DNA of 64,000 bases from positions 92,772,199 through 92,836,198 of the forward strand of contig CM035438.1 in assembly GCA_020310875.1 (NCBI GenBank). Reading direction: 5' to 3'. Position 1 is the first letter of the stretch; each line of letters begins with the position of its first letter. The position numbers and the translations under genes were made by a program. A model generated the notes under the pieces. That model saw only the letters and a list, made by a program, of their open reading frames with translations, was not told where the DNA came from and did not search any database. Positions 48,117 to 59,200 of this stretch are shown here, piece by piece. The stretch is from Ceratopteris richardii (taxonomy: Eukaryota > Streptophyta > Polypodiopsida > Polypodiales > Pteridaceae).

Positions 48117-49147
48117 TGATGGAGAGTGTTAATCTCCAAAAGAACAACCTACTCTTGTGATTAGAGCACCTCTATACCAAGAGTAAGTCAAAACCTTCAC
48201 TAAATTAGAGGTCCAATCTCCAAATTATCAAAATTGAGAAAATCTGTGAAAAGGATAAAACACAGAAAAGTCTGCTGCACTATTTCCACATTGACCTATC
48301 AAACATGTAAAGTTTTTGATGAAACTTTGTATGAATCATCTCCTAAAGATTGCGCATCTCCTCCAAGTTGAATTACTTCAAAAACCTTAGTATAACTTGA
48401 GAAATTTACTTCACAAGTTACCTATGTCCAAATCTGTACTTCTGAGAAGTCGATTTGACACCCCTAACTTCTTAACTTTGGTTCTCACAATGTCGAACCC
48501 GTTTTACAAAATGCTTCTAGCCATAAGTAGCTTATCTTTCAACTTAAAGATTAAGCCCTCACTCATGCAAAACTTTAAACTGTGCTGGGAGAAATGATCA
48601 AAACAATCACTTCGAAATCTGCGCCTATTTTAGGAACCTGTGAACACACTTCACATATGAATGTTCCTGCACTTAATTCTCTAAGCCTGATTGCAATTGG
48701 AAGCTAAAACTTTGTACAGAGGTCAAGCACCTTCCAACTTAGACTTGTACAAAAGCATTTCACGATTGATCTACTGTAGAAGGAGAACACGCAGAAACAT
48801 CGGGCGCAAGATTTTCAATTACTCAGAAAAATTTACAACTGAGTGATGAGAGCTAACTCCACTAACTTTTTCTCTATCTCATGACTTCTAACTTCCTCAA
48901 TCTTGGCTTCTAACTATTGTCACATATGCTCTCATACATGCCCCGACTTTTCTCAAAGTATTTATAGATAATTTGTACAAGATTCTTACTCAAACAAAGA
49001 TCTAAGTCACCTATGACTATATTAATGTACATATGTGTACACTTCTCTTATCCTCTGAATATGTCTTTCTTCCAAGCTTCAATAGTTGATCCTTCCTTCA
49101 CTCTTTAACCTTCCAAGCCTTCAATTGGTGATTGGTCTGCACCAACA
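48117..49147 (-). repeat. Copia-C LTR 5 (outermost right, 5' end of the array)
   Basis: About 1.03 kb, TATA box at 48959-48966. Shares CTAAAG with LTR 4. It is followed by the target duplication TGCAA and then by Copia-D integrase sequence. Confidence 0.95.
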
Positions 49148-49152
49148 TGCAA

Positions 49153-51290
49153 CATATGTACTTAACAGATGTCCCACTAAAGCATTGGAGTCTATCACTC
49201 CATATGAGGCTTGGCATGGTCACAAGCCATCTCTTGCTCACGTGCATGTTTTTGGTTGTTTGGCATATGCATTAGTGCCTAAACAACAATGCAAGAAATT
49301 GGATGATAAAGTAGTGAAATGTATTTTTTTTGGGTATAATTTTAAGCAAAGACTATCATCTATATTATCCACAGACGAAACACATTTTGGTTAGCCATGA
49401 TATTGTTTTTATGGAAGATGCTATTCAACCATTACTTTCATGTACTAAGGAGACATCAGTTAGCTCCAAGGACATATATGAAACTTTGCTACCGCTTTTT
49501 AATGGTGGATAGTCTAGTGCTGGTCCTAATGAGGCAACTTCTCAGCATTTAGAGGTTTCAAGTGATGATGCAGATCATTCCATTTCTGATGAAAATTTAC
49601 ACGATGCACTTATTGATGAGAGAGTTGATATTGAGGAGGCAAAAACTATGCCAAAATGGCTGCAGACTTTGCCTTACAACAAATCAGAGGCATCTCTATC
49701 ATATCGTACTCGTTCTGGCTCTCATAGTGCTTCTTTTGCATCAAATCGCTATGCTATGACTGCCTCTAGTCTCTATGATGAGAATAAGCTTGTTTCCTTT
49801 GATGAGGCATAAAATTCAAAAAATTGGATGGCTGCTTTGCAATCTAAATATGATGCTATAATGAAGAATGGTACGTGGTCTTTATGTGACTTGCCTCTTG
49901 GCAAGAAGGCCATTGGCACTCAGTGGATATACAAGCGAAAGCATAAGCCTCATGGAATAGTTAATAGGTATAAGGTGAGGATTGTTGCAAAGGGTTATGC
50001 TTAGGAAAGAGGCATTGATTTTGATGAGACCTTTGCTGCTACATGCCGAATGACTACAGTTAAAAGTGCATGAGTTGGACATTAAAAATGCATTTCTGAA
50101 TGGTGACTTGCATGAAGAAGTGTATGTTTTTCAGCCCCATGGCTTTGTGCAGAAAGGGCATGAAAACCAAGTGTGTAGGTTGGAAAAGGCATTACATGGT
50201 TTGAAGCAAGCACCACACGTTTAGTATGAGAAGATACATGCCTATCTGATTGCACATGGTTTTGAGAATAGTCCAATAGAGAGCACCTTATATGTTAAGC
50301 GTGCTTATGATGTGTTTCTTATCATTGTTGTGTATGTTGATGACATGCTGCTCAATGGTCCTCATGAGAAGCATATTGGTGATTTTAAGGCTGATTTGCA
50401 TGCCTCATTTGAGATGTCAAATTTGGGGCATTTGCATCATTATTTGAGCATTCAGTTCATGCAAGTTGATGGTGGACTAACTTTGTGTCAAAAAAAAAAT
50501 TATTGACACATTATTGCAGTGTTTTGGCTTTGATGACTGCAAACCTATTGCCACTCCTATGGAGACATGTTTACGATTGATTCTTCATGATGTTGGAGAT
50601 GCATTTGATGTTATTCTCTATCAGTAGGCTATTCGATGCTTGATTTACTTATGCATTACTCGGCAAGATATTCAATTTGCTGTCTCACATATGAGCATGT
50701 TTATGCATTGCCCAGGTGTCAAGCATTGGCAAGCAGTTAAGCACATCTTTCGCTATTTGAGTGGTACCCAACTACTTGGATTGTTTTATCCCGAGGGGGG
50801 ATCACTACCACCAGATTTACATGCTTTTTCTGATTGGTCTGACTACTATGACACTTGCGTGTCTACTAGTGGCTTTTGCTTCATGCTTGGTAGCTCATGT
50901 ATATCTTGGTTGAGCAAGAAGCAGCCTACTGTGGTGACTTCCAATTGTGAGGCTGAGTATAGGGAAGCTTTTATAGCGACTTTTGAGTGTGTGTGGCTCA
51001 GATGCCTTATGGTTATTTGGGTGTTGATGTCTTCTATCACCACCATCTTCACTGGCTGTTAGAGTGCATTGGCAGTTGCGAGGAACCTTGTGTTTCATGG
51101 TCGCACTTAGCACATTGAGGTGCACTATCATTATGTTAGGGAGAGGTTCTCTGTTGGAGAGATCAGTTTGGCATATGTGCCCATGCAGGAGAACACTCGA
51201 GACCTTTTCACAAAGGCTCTGCCTCGGGAGAAGTTTGAAGCTTTCCGCAAAGCTTTGGGCTTACTTTCTTTAGTGGATTGATTCCACATA
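49153..51290 (+). pseudogene. Copia-D pol, 3' part (end of integrase, reverse transcriptase, RNase H)
   Basis: Fossil continuation of the copy cut at 26394. Words include YVLNRCPTKALESITPYEAWHG and VFGCLAYALVPKQ (end of integrase), KAIGTQW-type RT start, IIVVYVDDMLLNGPHEKHI (RT active site), and RNase H words (GFCFMLGSSCISWLSKKQPTVV, VWLRCLM). It ends GLLSLVD, then the polypurine tract. Closely parallels Copia-E 58320-60725. Broken in many places. Confidence 0.88.
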
Positions 51291-51355
51291 GTTTGGCACT
51301 TCCTTATACATGAGTGCCAACTCCTCGTTCAATGCATCACTCCCAAGGGGGATTT

Positions 51356-52088
51356 TTTATTTTCTTCCACACACCAAATATTTTTAGCACGTTATTTTCC
51401 ATTGCCAAGACTTCCAAACTTACTTTTTTCTAATTTTTTATATAATGCAACACTTCAATTTCCTTTCTTAAATACTACCACAAATTCTTACAAAAATCTT
51501 GCTAAGTAATTTGACGAAGACAGAATCCGATTGAAAGATGATTTTTCATTCAACTAATATCCCTACAAAGCATGCAAATATCCTCTTTTTCTCAATGTGT
51601 TGCTACCCAATGCTACACCAAAAACAATCCTCTATTAGACACACACTCAAATGCAATTTTGTGCATCATAACTTAATTTCAAGCTCTAATTAACAACCCC
51701 GTTAGAATGTAATTTCACAGACCATTGCTATGCACTCCTTGATCAATTCAATGCACTCCCAATGCTTTCCATGACCTATCAACACACATCTATAGAAATG
51801 CACTTGCCTTCGCATTGCTATGCCTTATCTTTGAAAGTTCTAATGCAAAAAGCATATTGCATGAGCATTACCTGCTTCTAATCACTCCTTCATAATGCAT
51901 GCACCCACATGACTCAACACAAGAAAAATTGTTTCATAAATTTAAGATTTTTTTTTTGACATGTACACATCCAACCCATGTGGTCATATTTTTTATTCCA
52001 ATAATATTCTCTCTTTGCTTTTATCCGCAAAATTTAACACTAGGTGTTCCCTCTACCCCGATTATGCATTCTTTATTTCACTAACAAC
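51356..52088. other. AT-rich DNA, no gene seen
   Basis: Begins right after the Copia-D polypurine tract. No LTR of the D/E family is present and no other element or gene is recognised. Confidence 0.6.
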
Positions 52089-52707
52089 CATTGAGCTGTA
52101 TAGAAAAACTCTGTATCATTAAAATTTACATCTTCGGGTGAAGTAGTGCTTCAGTGCCACTTTACATAATTGTTTCCAAAAGAATCTCAACTCTGTATCA
52201 TTAAACTCTGCGCGAATTCGTTGCAACAACATTCTTCACAGGACAGATCTTGCTCTTTCGGTCTCCAACAAGAAAGGAAATAAATGGTAGATGAAAGGAG
52301 GAACGTGTTGATAACCATAGCACGACCAGCAAGATTGATTTGCATACCTCTCCAATAGTTAAGCTTGTTTTCGAGTTTGGCCAGCACCCAGTTCCACCGC
52401 TGTTCCAAAGAGACGCCAAACCCCAAGGGGATCCCAAGAAGCCGAAATTTACATCAAAAGCAGCATAGAAAAGTGATTCTGTAAAGTAGAGATTATGCCA
52501 TATTAGCAATATATGCAAATTTAACTCTTATTTGCAAAATTTACATCAAAAGCAGTATAGAAAAGTTATTCTGTATCAGAGGAAAATTATTTTGTATCAT
52601 TGAGCTGTATAGAAAAACTCTATATCATTAAAATTTACATCTTCGGGTAAAGTAGTGCTTCAGTGCCACTTTACATAACTATTTCCAAAAGAATCTCAAC
52701 TCTGTAT
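52089..52707. repeat. Direct repeat, two 110-bp copies 509 bp apart
   Basis: 52089-52198 and 52598-52707 both start CATTGAGCTGTATAGAAAAA and end CAACTCTGTAT; four differences seen. The first copy is just outside the LINE's left target duplication. The second ends exactly where the forward LINE segment begins. Two shorter related words (AAATTTACATCAAAAGCAG) sit near 52447 and 52536. Confidence 0.9.
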
Positions 52708-54182
52708 TTGTAGAAACTTCCTTTGGACAGACGACCACAATAGGAGGGGGTGCCTAAAATCAAATGGTCCATCTGCGCTAGCCATAGAGATAGTGGGGGA
52801 CTTGGTATCCTGGACATGGGTGCATGGCTAACAAACTGGCGGCCAAATGGATGATTAAGGCATGGTGCAACGGGGAGGCCTTGTGGGCCAAGTTGATCTT
52901 TAGAAACAAGAACCAGTTGGCTCTTATGGGTTTCCCAAATTGGAAGAATCTTGATATCTTGACCTTGCTGTTTTCCCCGATCCCCATCTTCCCAAAAGGC
53001 TTTAATCTCATGTGCTCCCTATGGAAGAGTTGGAATAAATTCAAAAACTACACAAGAATTAGTGATGACTAGAAGTGGGCAGCCGGTATCAGACAAAACA
53101 ACTCTATCTGGTTTTCGATCCAGGGCATCCGGAGTGTGGATTCTTGGAACATTCAAAATGCCAAGAAGTTATGGAACAAAGGCTTCAAAAAATGGAAACA
53201 TCTCTAGAAACAAGACACCAACCGCTGGATCAACTTCGAGCATATTGACCCTTGCATCAACATTTCGTACGAAGAATGGAACACTTTGCAAAGCAGATGT
53301 CTTGCCTGGGACCGACACAAAGTTTGCCTTCTCATGGGACACGACACGTCAAGCTCGCTCGCTTGGTCTCAAATGGCACAATGGGAATAGCCTATCAAAA
53401 ATCCCGAATATCAAAGAAACGATTGACTATCAGGTTAACCTCAACAAGAAGTGGTGTCTGTCATGGACGCGGCTTCGGTGGGACATGAAGTTCATGGCTA
53501 TCTGGCACCCCCTCATAGAAATCAAAAAGTCTGTCCTCTTATGGCAAATTCTTCATCATGTAATCTGGACCAACCTTAAGGCTAGCAAATTTTGTGGGAT
53601 CCCTCCTTGGTGCAAACGCTGCTACTGATCTATCGAAGATGTTTCACACATCTTCTTTACCTGCCCCAACTCCAACAGACTCTGGCAGATGGTTGGAAAG
53701 AAAATTAGACTTCAGAAACATCTCAGCTGGCAGCAAGCCCTGCTGGGAGAAGCGATCGGCTGCTCCGCGACTCTCTGGAATGCCATCAAAGGGGAGGTCC
53801 TCTGGAAAATCTGGCGGGAAAGACGTGCTCTCAACTTCGGCAACTCCCCCAAAGAGTGGTCAACTGAGAAATCTTTGTTCCTCCTTGGCAAAAGGATTGT
53901 TAACTGTAAGAAATCCCCCCCCTTCAGGCATCATCAAGTACTCCTTTTGATCAATAACAAGCTTAAACCCAAGTGGGCCCCTCATGAGGGTGATGAGAGG
54001 GTGATTAACCTTCGTTTTAAGGTCATCTAAGCTCTGTAAAAGCTTCCCCTGCTTTGTGGGATTTGGGGGGTCCTGTGGGCACTAGTCCCCTTCTCTTGTA
54101 CTTTTCTTTATTTAATTCAAGGCCGAAGAATAGGCTAATGCCGAACTTCCTTTATATTAAAAAAAAAACATTCTTCACAGGA
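52229..54182 (+). mobile_element. 5'-truncated LINE with inverted 5' segment (L1-type, plant)
   Basis: Non-LTR retrotransposon remnant. The forward segment from about 52708 encodes RNFLWTDD, SGGLGILDMGAWLTN, NKLAAKWMIKA and then a zf-RVT domain (MKFMAIWHPLIEIKKSVLLWQ, CKRCY...HIFFTCPNSNRLWQ). It ends in A10 at 54159-54168, with several frameshifts and stops. The segment 52244 to about 52455 is the preceding piece on the opposite strand (GFGVSLEQRWNWVLAKLENK, GRAMVINTFLLSSTIYFL). The 15-bp word ACATTCTTCACAGGA occurs at 52229-52243, directly before the inverted piece, and at 54168-54182, directly after the A-run. This is the target duplication, and the layout fits twin priming. 52456-52707 is filler, including the second 110-bp repeat copy. 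Confidence 0.85.
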
Positions 54183-54910
54183 GACCTTCACATCTCTGTC
54201 GATGTCCGTGGAGGAAGCTCGAAGGATGGTAAACCCAATTCACTTCGGCCTCCGTGCACCTCAACTTTCTTTTACATATATGCCCGTATATTCAACTTTG
54301 ATCTCGCTATCTATTGCTACAATGCTCACTTTCAGGTCCTCTTCCTCGTTCTCCCGTGTCTTTCTATCTTTCCTCACAGAGAAATCTTTGCCAAAGCTTT
54401 CTTCCATGGTTGAATAGCGCAGCTTGAGAAATCTTCATCTCCTTCCATCGCGTGTGTCTCCCCTTCATGTGGAGCCCTTTTGTTCATAAACATCTCTCTC
54501 CTCTTGGTTTTCGAATCCTTTACATTCCTTCTCTCCTCTCTTTCCGGAGTCAACCATGATCAAAATTTCCTGCTGCCTCCCTAAGTTTCCCTCTTTTAGT
54601 TTAGCAACATGCCTAACTACCCCCCTGCTTCACGAGGTCCTTTGCTCCCTATATTATGAGCATCCTCTCCTCTTTAACCTCTCTTTCCCCAAAAATAGCA
54701 ACTGCAGATATGTATACTATGTACTACAAGAAAGCAAGAAACATCTGAACATGGCTTTCCACCTCTCCATGCATTCGTGGCCTTCAGCCCATTTTCCCTT
54801 TCCTGCACTTTCCCCAAATGAAAAGGAATCCAGCCGGTTCTTCTAACCAATTTACAATATATGTACATACATATAATATTATGGATACCTAATGACACAC
54901 ATGTTATATA

Positions 54911-54941
<31 letters not shown>

Positions 54942-55646
54942 GAAGAATTCAATGCACACACATTATTAACATTTTTTACCAAAGCTTCACTCGATTGTAC
55001 ACACCAAACATCACCATCTTCTGCACACAGAGATATAGTTTGAACAAACCTCCCTGTAGCATCCCAACTAGCTCTTCTTGCATGAGAACCCTCAATCAAT
55101 CTCTTCTCCCTCTCTTACTCCTACTGTCTCAATAATGGAACACATCCATCATATTCCAAGTGGCAATCCAAGCCACCTCACCAAGAGCATGTTTCCACCC
55201 ATGATATGTAAAGTGACATTTACTTCCCCTTGAAAACATTTTCATCCTCCAAAATGTAGATGAAATGTCCATAATGGTAGAAAAAAGTTCTTAGAATCCC
55301 TAAACCCCCTGTACTCTATACACATGTTCATCTTTGTGTGTTTCTACCCCCTCTCCTTCCCCTTAAGGAGCCTCATAATAACTCAGCTCAAAGGTGGGAA
55401 ATTGCTAGTGCCTATTTTCTCCCACACATTATCATGTCAATAATAACAACATCATCCAAATGGCCTAAATCCATATGATGTATCTGCTATGGAGTAGTAA
55501 GATGAAAGGCAAATGTAGAGTGCCAAGCTATATAAGCATGAACATAACACAAATGGATAATAAACCCTAAAATCCTCTGAATATAGAACAACATCCTAGA
55601 AAAAAGTTATTCCAAACACTTTTAAATCGAAGATGATAGACTTGCC
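54183..55646. other. Intergenic DNA, no gene recognised
   Basis: Pyrimidine-rich on the + strand around 54240-54830. A compound (AC)n(AT)n microsatellite lies at 54909-54941. Open frames of 70-140 codons on either strand have no recognisable content. Host sequence up to the Copia-E target site. Confidence 0.55.
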
Positions 55647-55878
55647 TGTTGATATATTTAGGTAGTGATGTGTGTGAACACTCTAGGACTGTCGGGGCAC
55701 TTTCTTCCCTCTTTAGGAGGTTTTTTTTTCCTCGGCTTATATATGCGCCTATTACCGTAACGGGCTACTTATCTTTGTACATTCTAGTGGTAATACATTC
55801 AGCATTGTGTGTTGTGCTCGAGGCTTCTTCTTCTTCCTTGTGTTGTTCGCATGCTTCCGCAGACGTCTAACTCCAACA
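55647..55878 (+). repeat. Copia-E 5' LTR (232 bp)
   Basis: TGTTGATATATTTAGGTAGT to CTAACTCCAACA, with a TATA-like CTTATATATG about 100 bp in. Followed directly by the primer-binding site. Confidence 0.93.
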
Positions 55879-56231
55879 TGGTATCAAAGTAGGTCGTCGC
55901 TTCATCTAGGGCATTGTCTACACCTCTCCGATTGCACTCTCAGAATCGCACGAATTTTGGTGAGCATACTTAGGGTGTTTTAGAGACCAAAATAGCTTCG
56001 TTGTGTGGTGTTGAAATCACAATCAGAGCTCATTTCAACCTTCGAATGCACTATCACAATGCTTGTGCATGATATTTTGTCTTTTTGTGCCAAAGGTATA
56101 TACCAATTTTGTTTTGTCAGTATAAGCGTCTCAAAGTCTGCTACACGTTTAGCAGAATTCATCTCGACATTTCTATTCAAATTTTTGAGATACAATCAGT
56201 TTTCTGCATCAAGGTATTTTAGTCACCAGCC

Positions 56232-59200
56232 ATGGCTGAAAGTAGTGATGTATTCCGTATGTTGGTTGTTCATGATAAGGTGGATGGTACCAACTACCCA
56301 TTATGGGCTTATATGATGCGTCATGTATTGGTCGCAAAAGGGCTATGGAATATTGTGTAGGGTGTTGAAAGACGTCCTGTTACACCTGCGAATACAGGTA
56401 CTGCAAATACAGGTGGTGGAGCTGATGGAGATGGTGTCAAAGATTATGATATTCTGCAGATTCCTGTTTGTGCTGTTGTTTTTGTTGCACCTACTGTAGA
56501 GCAAATTCATTGGGATGGTAGAGATGCTCAGGCACATGCATTGATAGCTTTGTCTATCAAACATGCCATTATTCCATGCATTCGCTCTTGCAGAACAGCT
56601 AAGGATGCTTGGGATACACTTACCACATTGTACCAAGTTAGGAATGAGGCTCATGTTGCTTACCTCCGAAAATGATTAGAGAGTGAGCACATGAATGAAG
56701 GTGATCCTATGGATAGTTTTCTCACAAAGATCAAGGATTTAAAAGAATATTTGATTTCTGTTGATGAAGTTATACCAGATAGCTCACTTGTGCAAACCAT
56801 TCTAAATGGTCTTCCTGACTCATATCAGATTTTAGCTTCTACTCTTTTCGTTTGATGATGAAAGGAAATTTAGATGCCTTGTCATTTGAGGAGTTAGTCT
56901 CTGTTCTATTGCAAGAAGACCAGTCTAGGTAGAACAGGTCTATTATGCATGTTGCAGATCAAGCTTTCCTGGCTAGTCAGAAGGGCAAAGGTAAATGGAG
57001 CTCTTCTGCTAGTAGGCAAAAATCTGCAAATGCTCCACATTCGAAGAAGGAAGACAAAGATGAGAAGAAATCAGAAAAGCAGAAATTGTTTTGCAAATAC
57101 TGTAAAGCAAATGATCATGTCATAAAGAGCTATCCAAAACTGGCTGCTAAAGAGGCAAAGAAGAAAGAGGCCGGAATGGTTGTTGCAGAGGCCTCTACAT
57201 CAAAAATAGAGTCTGCTAATCTTGTGAAGGAAGAAGAATGGGCGTTTACTACTGTTTGTAGTTTTGAACCATCTTCTCATGAGCAGTGCATGTCTGTAGT
57301 ATACTCAAATGTTTGGTACTTTGATAGTGGGGCGACCAAACATATTACCTCACAGTGCAGTTTCTTCTCTTCACTCGAGCCTGCCCCTACAGGGAATACT
57401 ATTACATGCACCAACAACTCCTCCTATCCTATTATGGGAGTTGGTAAGATCATTTTGACTACCCCTGTTGCTAGTTCTTTCACTTTGTTAGATGCTTTGT
57501 GTGTGCTAGGGATCAAGAAAAATTTGTTGTCACTTTCTGCATTAGCCAACATTGGCTTGGTTGTGAAATTTGTTGATGATAGATGTACAGTTCATGATCT
57601 GTGAAATGGCAATGTCATCATTGCTTCTAAAATTTATGTCGTGGGCTGTATAAGCTCATAGACTATGAAAGATCTATGAATGGTTTGGCATGTGCAGTAC
57701 ATGATTCTCAGGCTATGTCAGATGCAAAGCTTTGGCATGTATGCTTTGGTCATCTAAATGTTGCTAGTTTGCTATGCCTGCAGAAATCTAAAAGGGTGTC
57801 CTCTTTGCCCAAACTTGAGGCACCCAATAAACATGTATGCGAAGGCTGTATTTTGAGCGAAATGCAGCATTCTTCCTTTCCAAAGATGGTTTAGTTCAGG
57901 CTACTCAAAAATTGCAGATTGTACATAGTGATGTTTGTGGTCCTATGCAGACACCTTCTTTTGAGAACTATCTTTACATCATGACTTTCATCGATGATTT
58001 CTCTATGCATGCATGGGTATATCCATTGAAGGCAAAGTCTGAAGTGTTTATGTGCTTCAAACAGTTTTTGGTTTTGGCTGAAAATCTGTCAGCATGTAAA
58101 ATGGGCACCCTCCATTCCGATCAAGGGGGGGAATATATTTCTTCTGACTTTAATGCATTTCTGGCTAAATGTGGGATAAAACATTATTGTACAGTGCCGT
58201 ATACACCTCAATAGAATGGAGTTGTTGAACGAAAGAATAGGTCACTCATGGACATGGTGAGGTGTATGGTCAAGAGTCAGGCTTTACCACATAGTTTTTG
58301 GCTTGAGGCTATTATGTGTGCAGTATATGTACTTAACAGGTGTCCCACTAAAGCACTGCAGTCTATCACTCCATATGAGGCTTGGCATGGTCGCAAGCCA
58401 TTTGTTGCTCATCTGCGTGTTTTTGGTTGTCTCGCATATGCATTAGTGCCTGAACAACATCACAAAAATTTGGATGATAAAGCAGTAAAATGTATTTTTG
58501 TTGGGTATAGTTCTGAAAGTAAAGGCTATCGTTTGTATCATCCACAGACTAAATGCATTCTGGTTAGCGGTGATGTTGTTTTTTTAGAAGATGCTATTTA
58601 GCCATTGCTTTCATGTACTAAGGAGACATCTATTAGTTCCAAAGACATGTATGATACTTTGCTCCCTCTTTTTACAGGTGGAGATTCTAGTGCTGGTCCT
58701 AATGAGGCAACTTCTCAGCCTTTGCAGGTTTCATGTGATGATGTAGATCATTCCATTTCTGATGCAGGTTTACATGATGCACTTGTTGATGAGAGATCTG
58801 ATATTGAGTAGGCAAAAACTATGCCAAAATGGCTGGTGTAAACTTTGCATGACAGCAAATTAGATGCATCTCTATGATATCGTACTCAATCAGGCTCTCA
58901 TAGTGCCTCTTTTGCATGAGATTGCTATGTTATGGCTGCATCTAGTCTCTATGATGAGAATGAGCCTGTTTCATTTGATGAAGCACAAAATTCAGACAAT
59001 TGGATGGCTACTATGCAATCTGAATATGATGCTATAATGAAGAATGGTGTGACTTGCCTCTTGGCAAGAAGGCCATTGGCACTAAGTGGGGATACAAGTT
59101 GAAGCATAAGCTTGATGGAACAGTCGACAAGTATAAGGCTAGGCTTGTTGCAAAGGGTTATGCACAGGAAAAAGGCATTGATTTTGATGAGACCTTTGCA

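Larger units (their letters stand above)
26395..49147 (-). mobile_element. Copia-C tandem array: 5 LTRs and 4 internal regions, one insertion site
   Basis: Head-to-tail array on the minus strand, period about 5.43 kb. LTRs lie at 26395-27427, 31825-32857, 37255-38287, 42686-43718 and 48117-49147; neighbouring units share one LTR. Every internal region has its own primer-binding site (complement of 31812-31824, 37242-37254, 42673-42685, 48104-48116) and polypurine tract. Only the outer ends carry a target duplication, TGCAA at 26390-26394 and 49148-49152. There is none at internal joints, so these are not separate insertions. Units differ at only a handful of bases. The insertion interrupts the integrase of Copia-D. 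Confidence 0.96.
23233..51355 (+). mobile_element. Copia-D: decayed Ty1/copia element interrupted by the Copia-C array
   Basis: Plus-strand copia element of the same family as Copia-E. A short 5' LTR (23233-23440) is followed by the primer site TGGTATCATAGG and an E-like leader (GCTTCATCTAGGGCATC). Pol is recognisable at 25437-26394 and, beyond the Copia-C array, at 49153-51290. A polypurine tract (CCCAAGGGGGATT, about 51343-51354) marks its 3' side; no second LTR is recognised there. The gag region holds other copia fragments. Broken in many places and older than the C array inside it. Confidence 0.85.

Noticed and set aside
26395-49147. Four independent Copia-C insertions side by side
   Set aside because: Internal joints have one LTR each and no target duplications; only the outer ends carry TGCAA.
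54054-54846. Host exon candidates on the plus strand
   Set aside because: Open frames are pyrimidine-rich with no recognisable motif and no convincing splice context.
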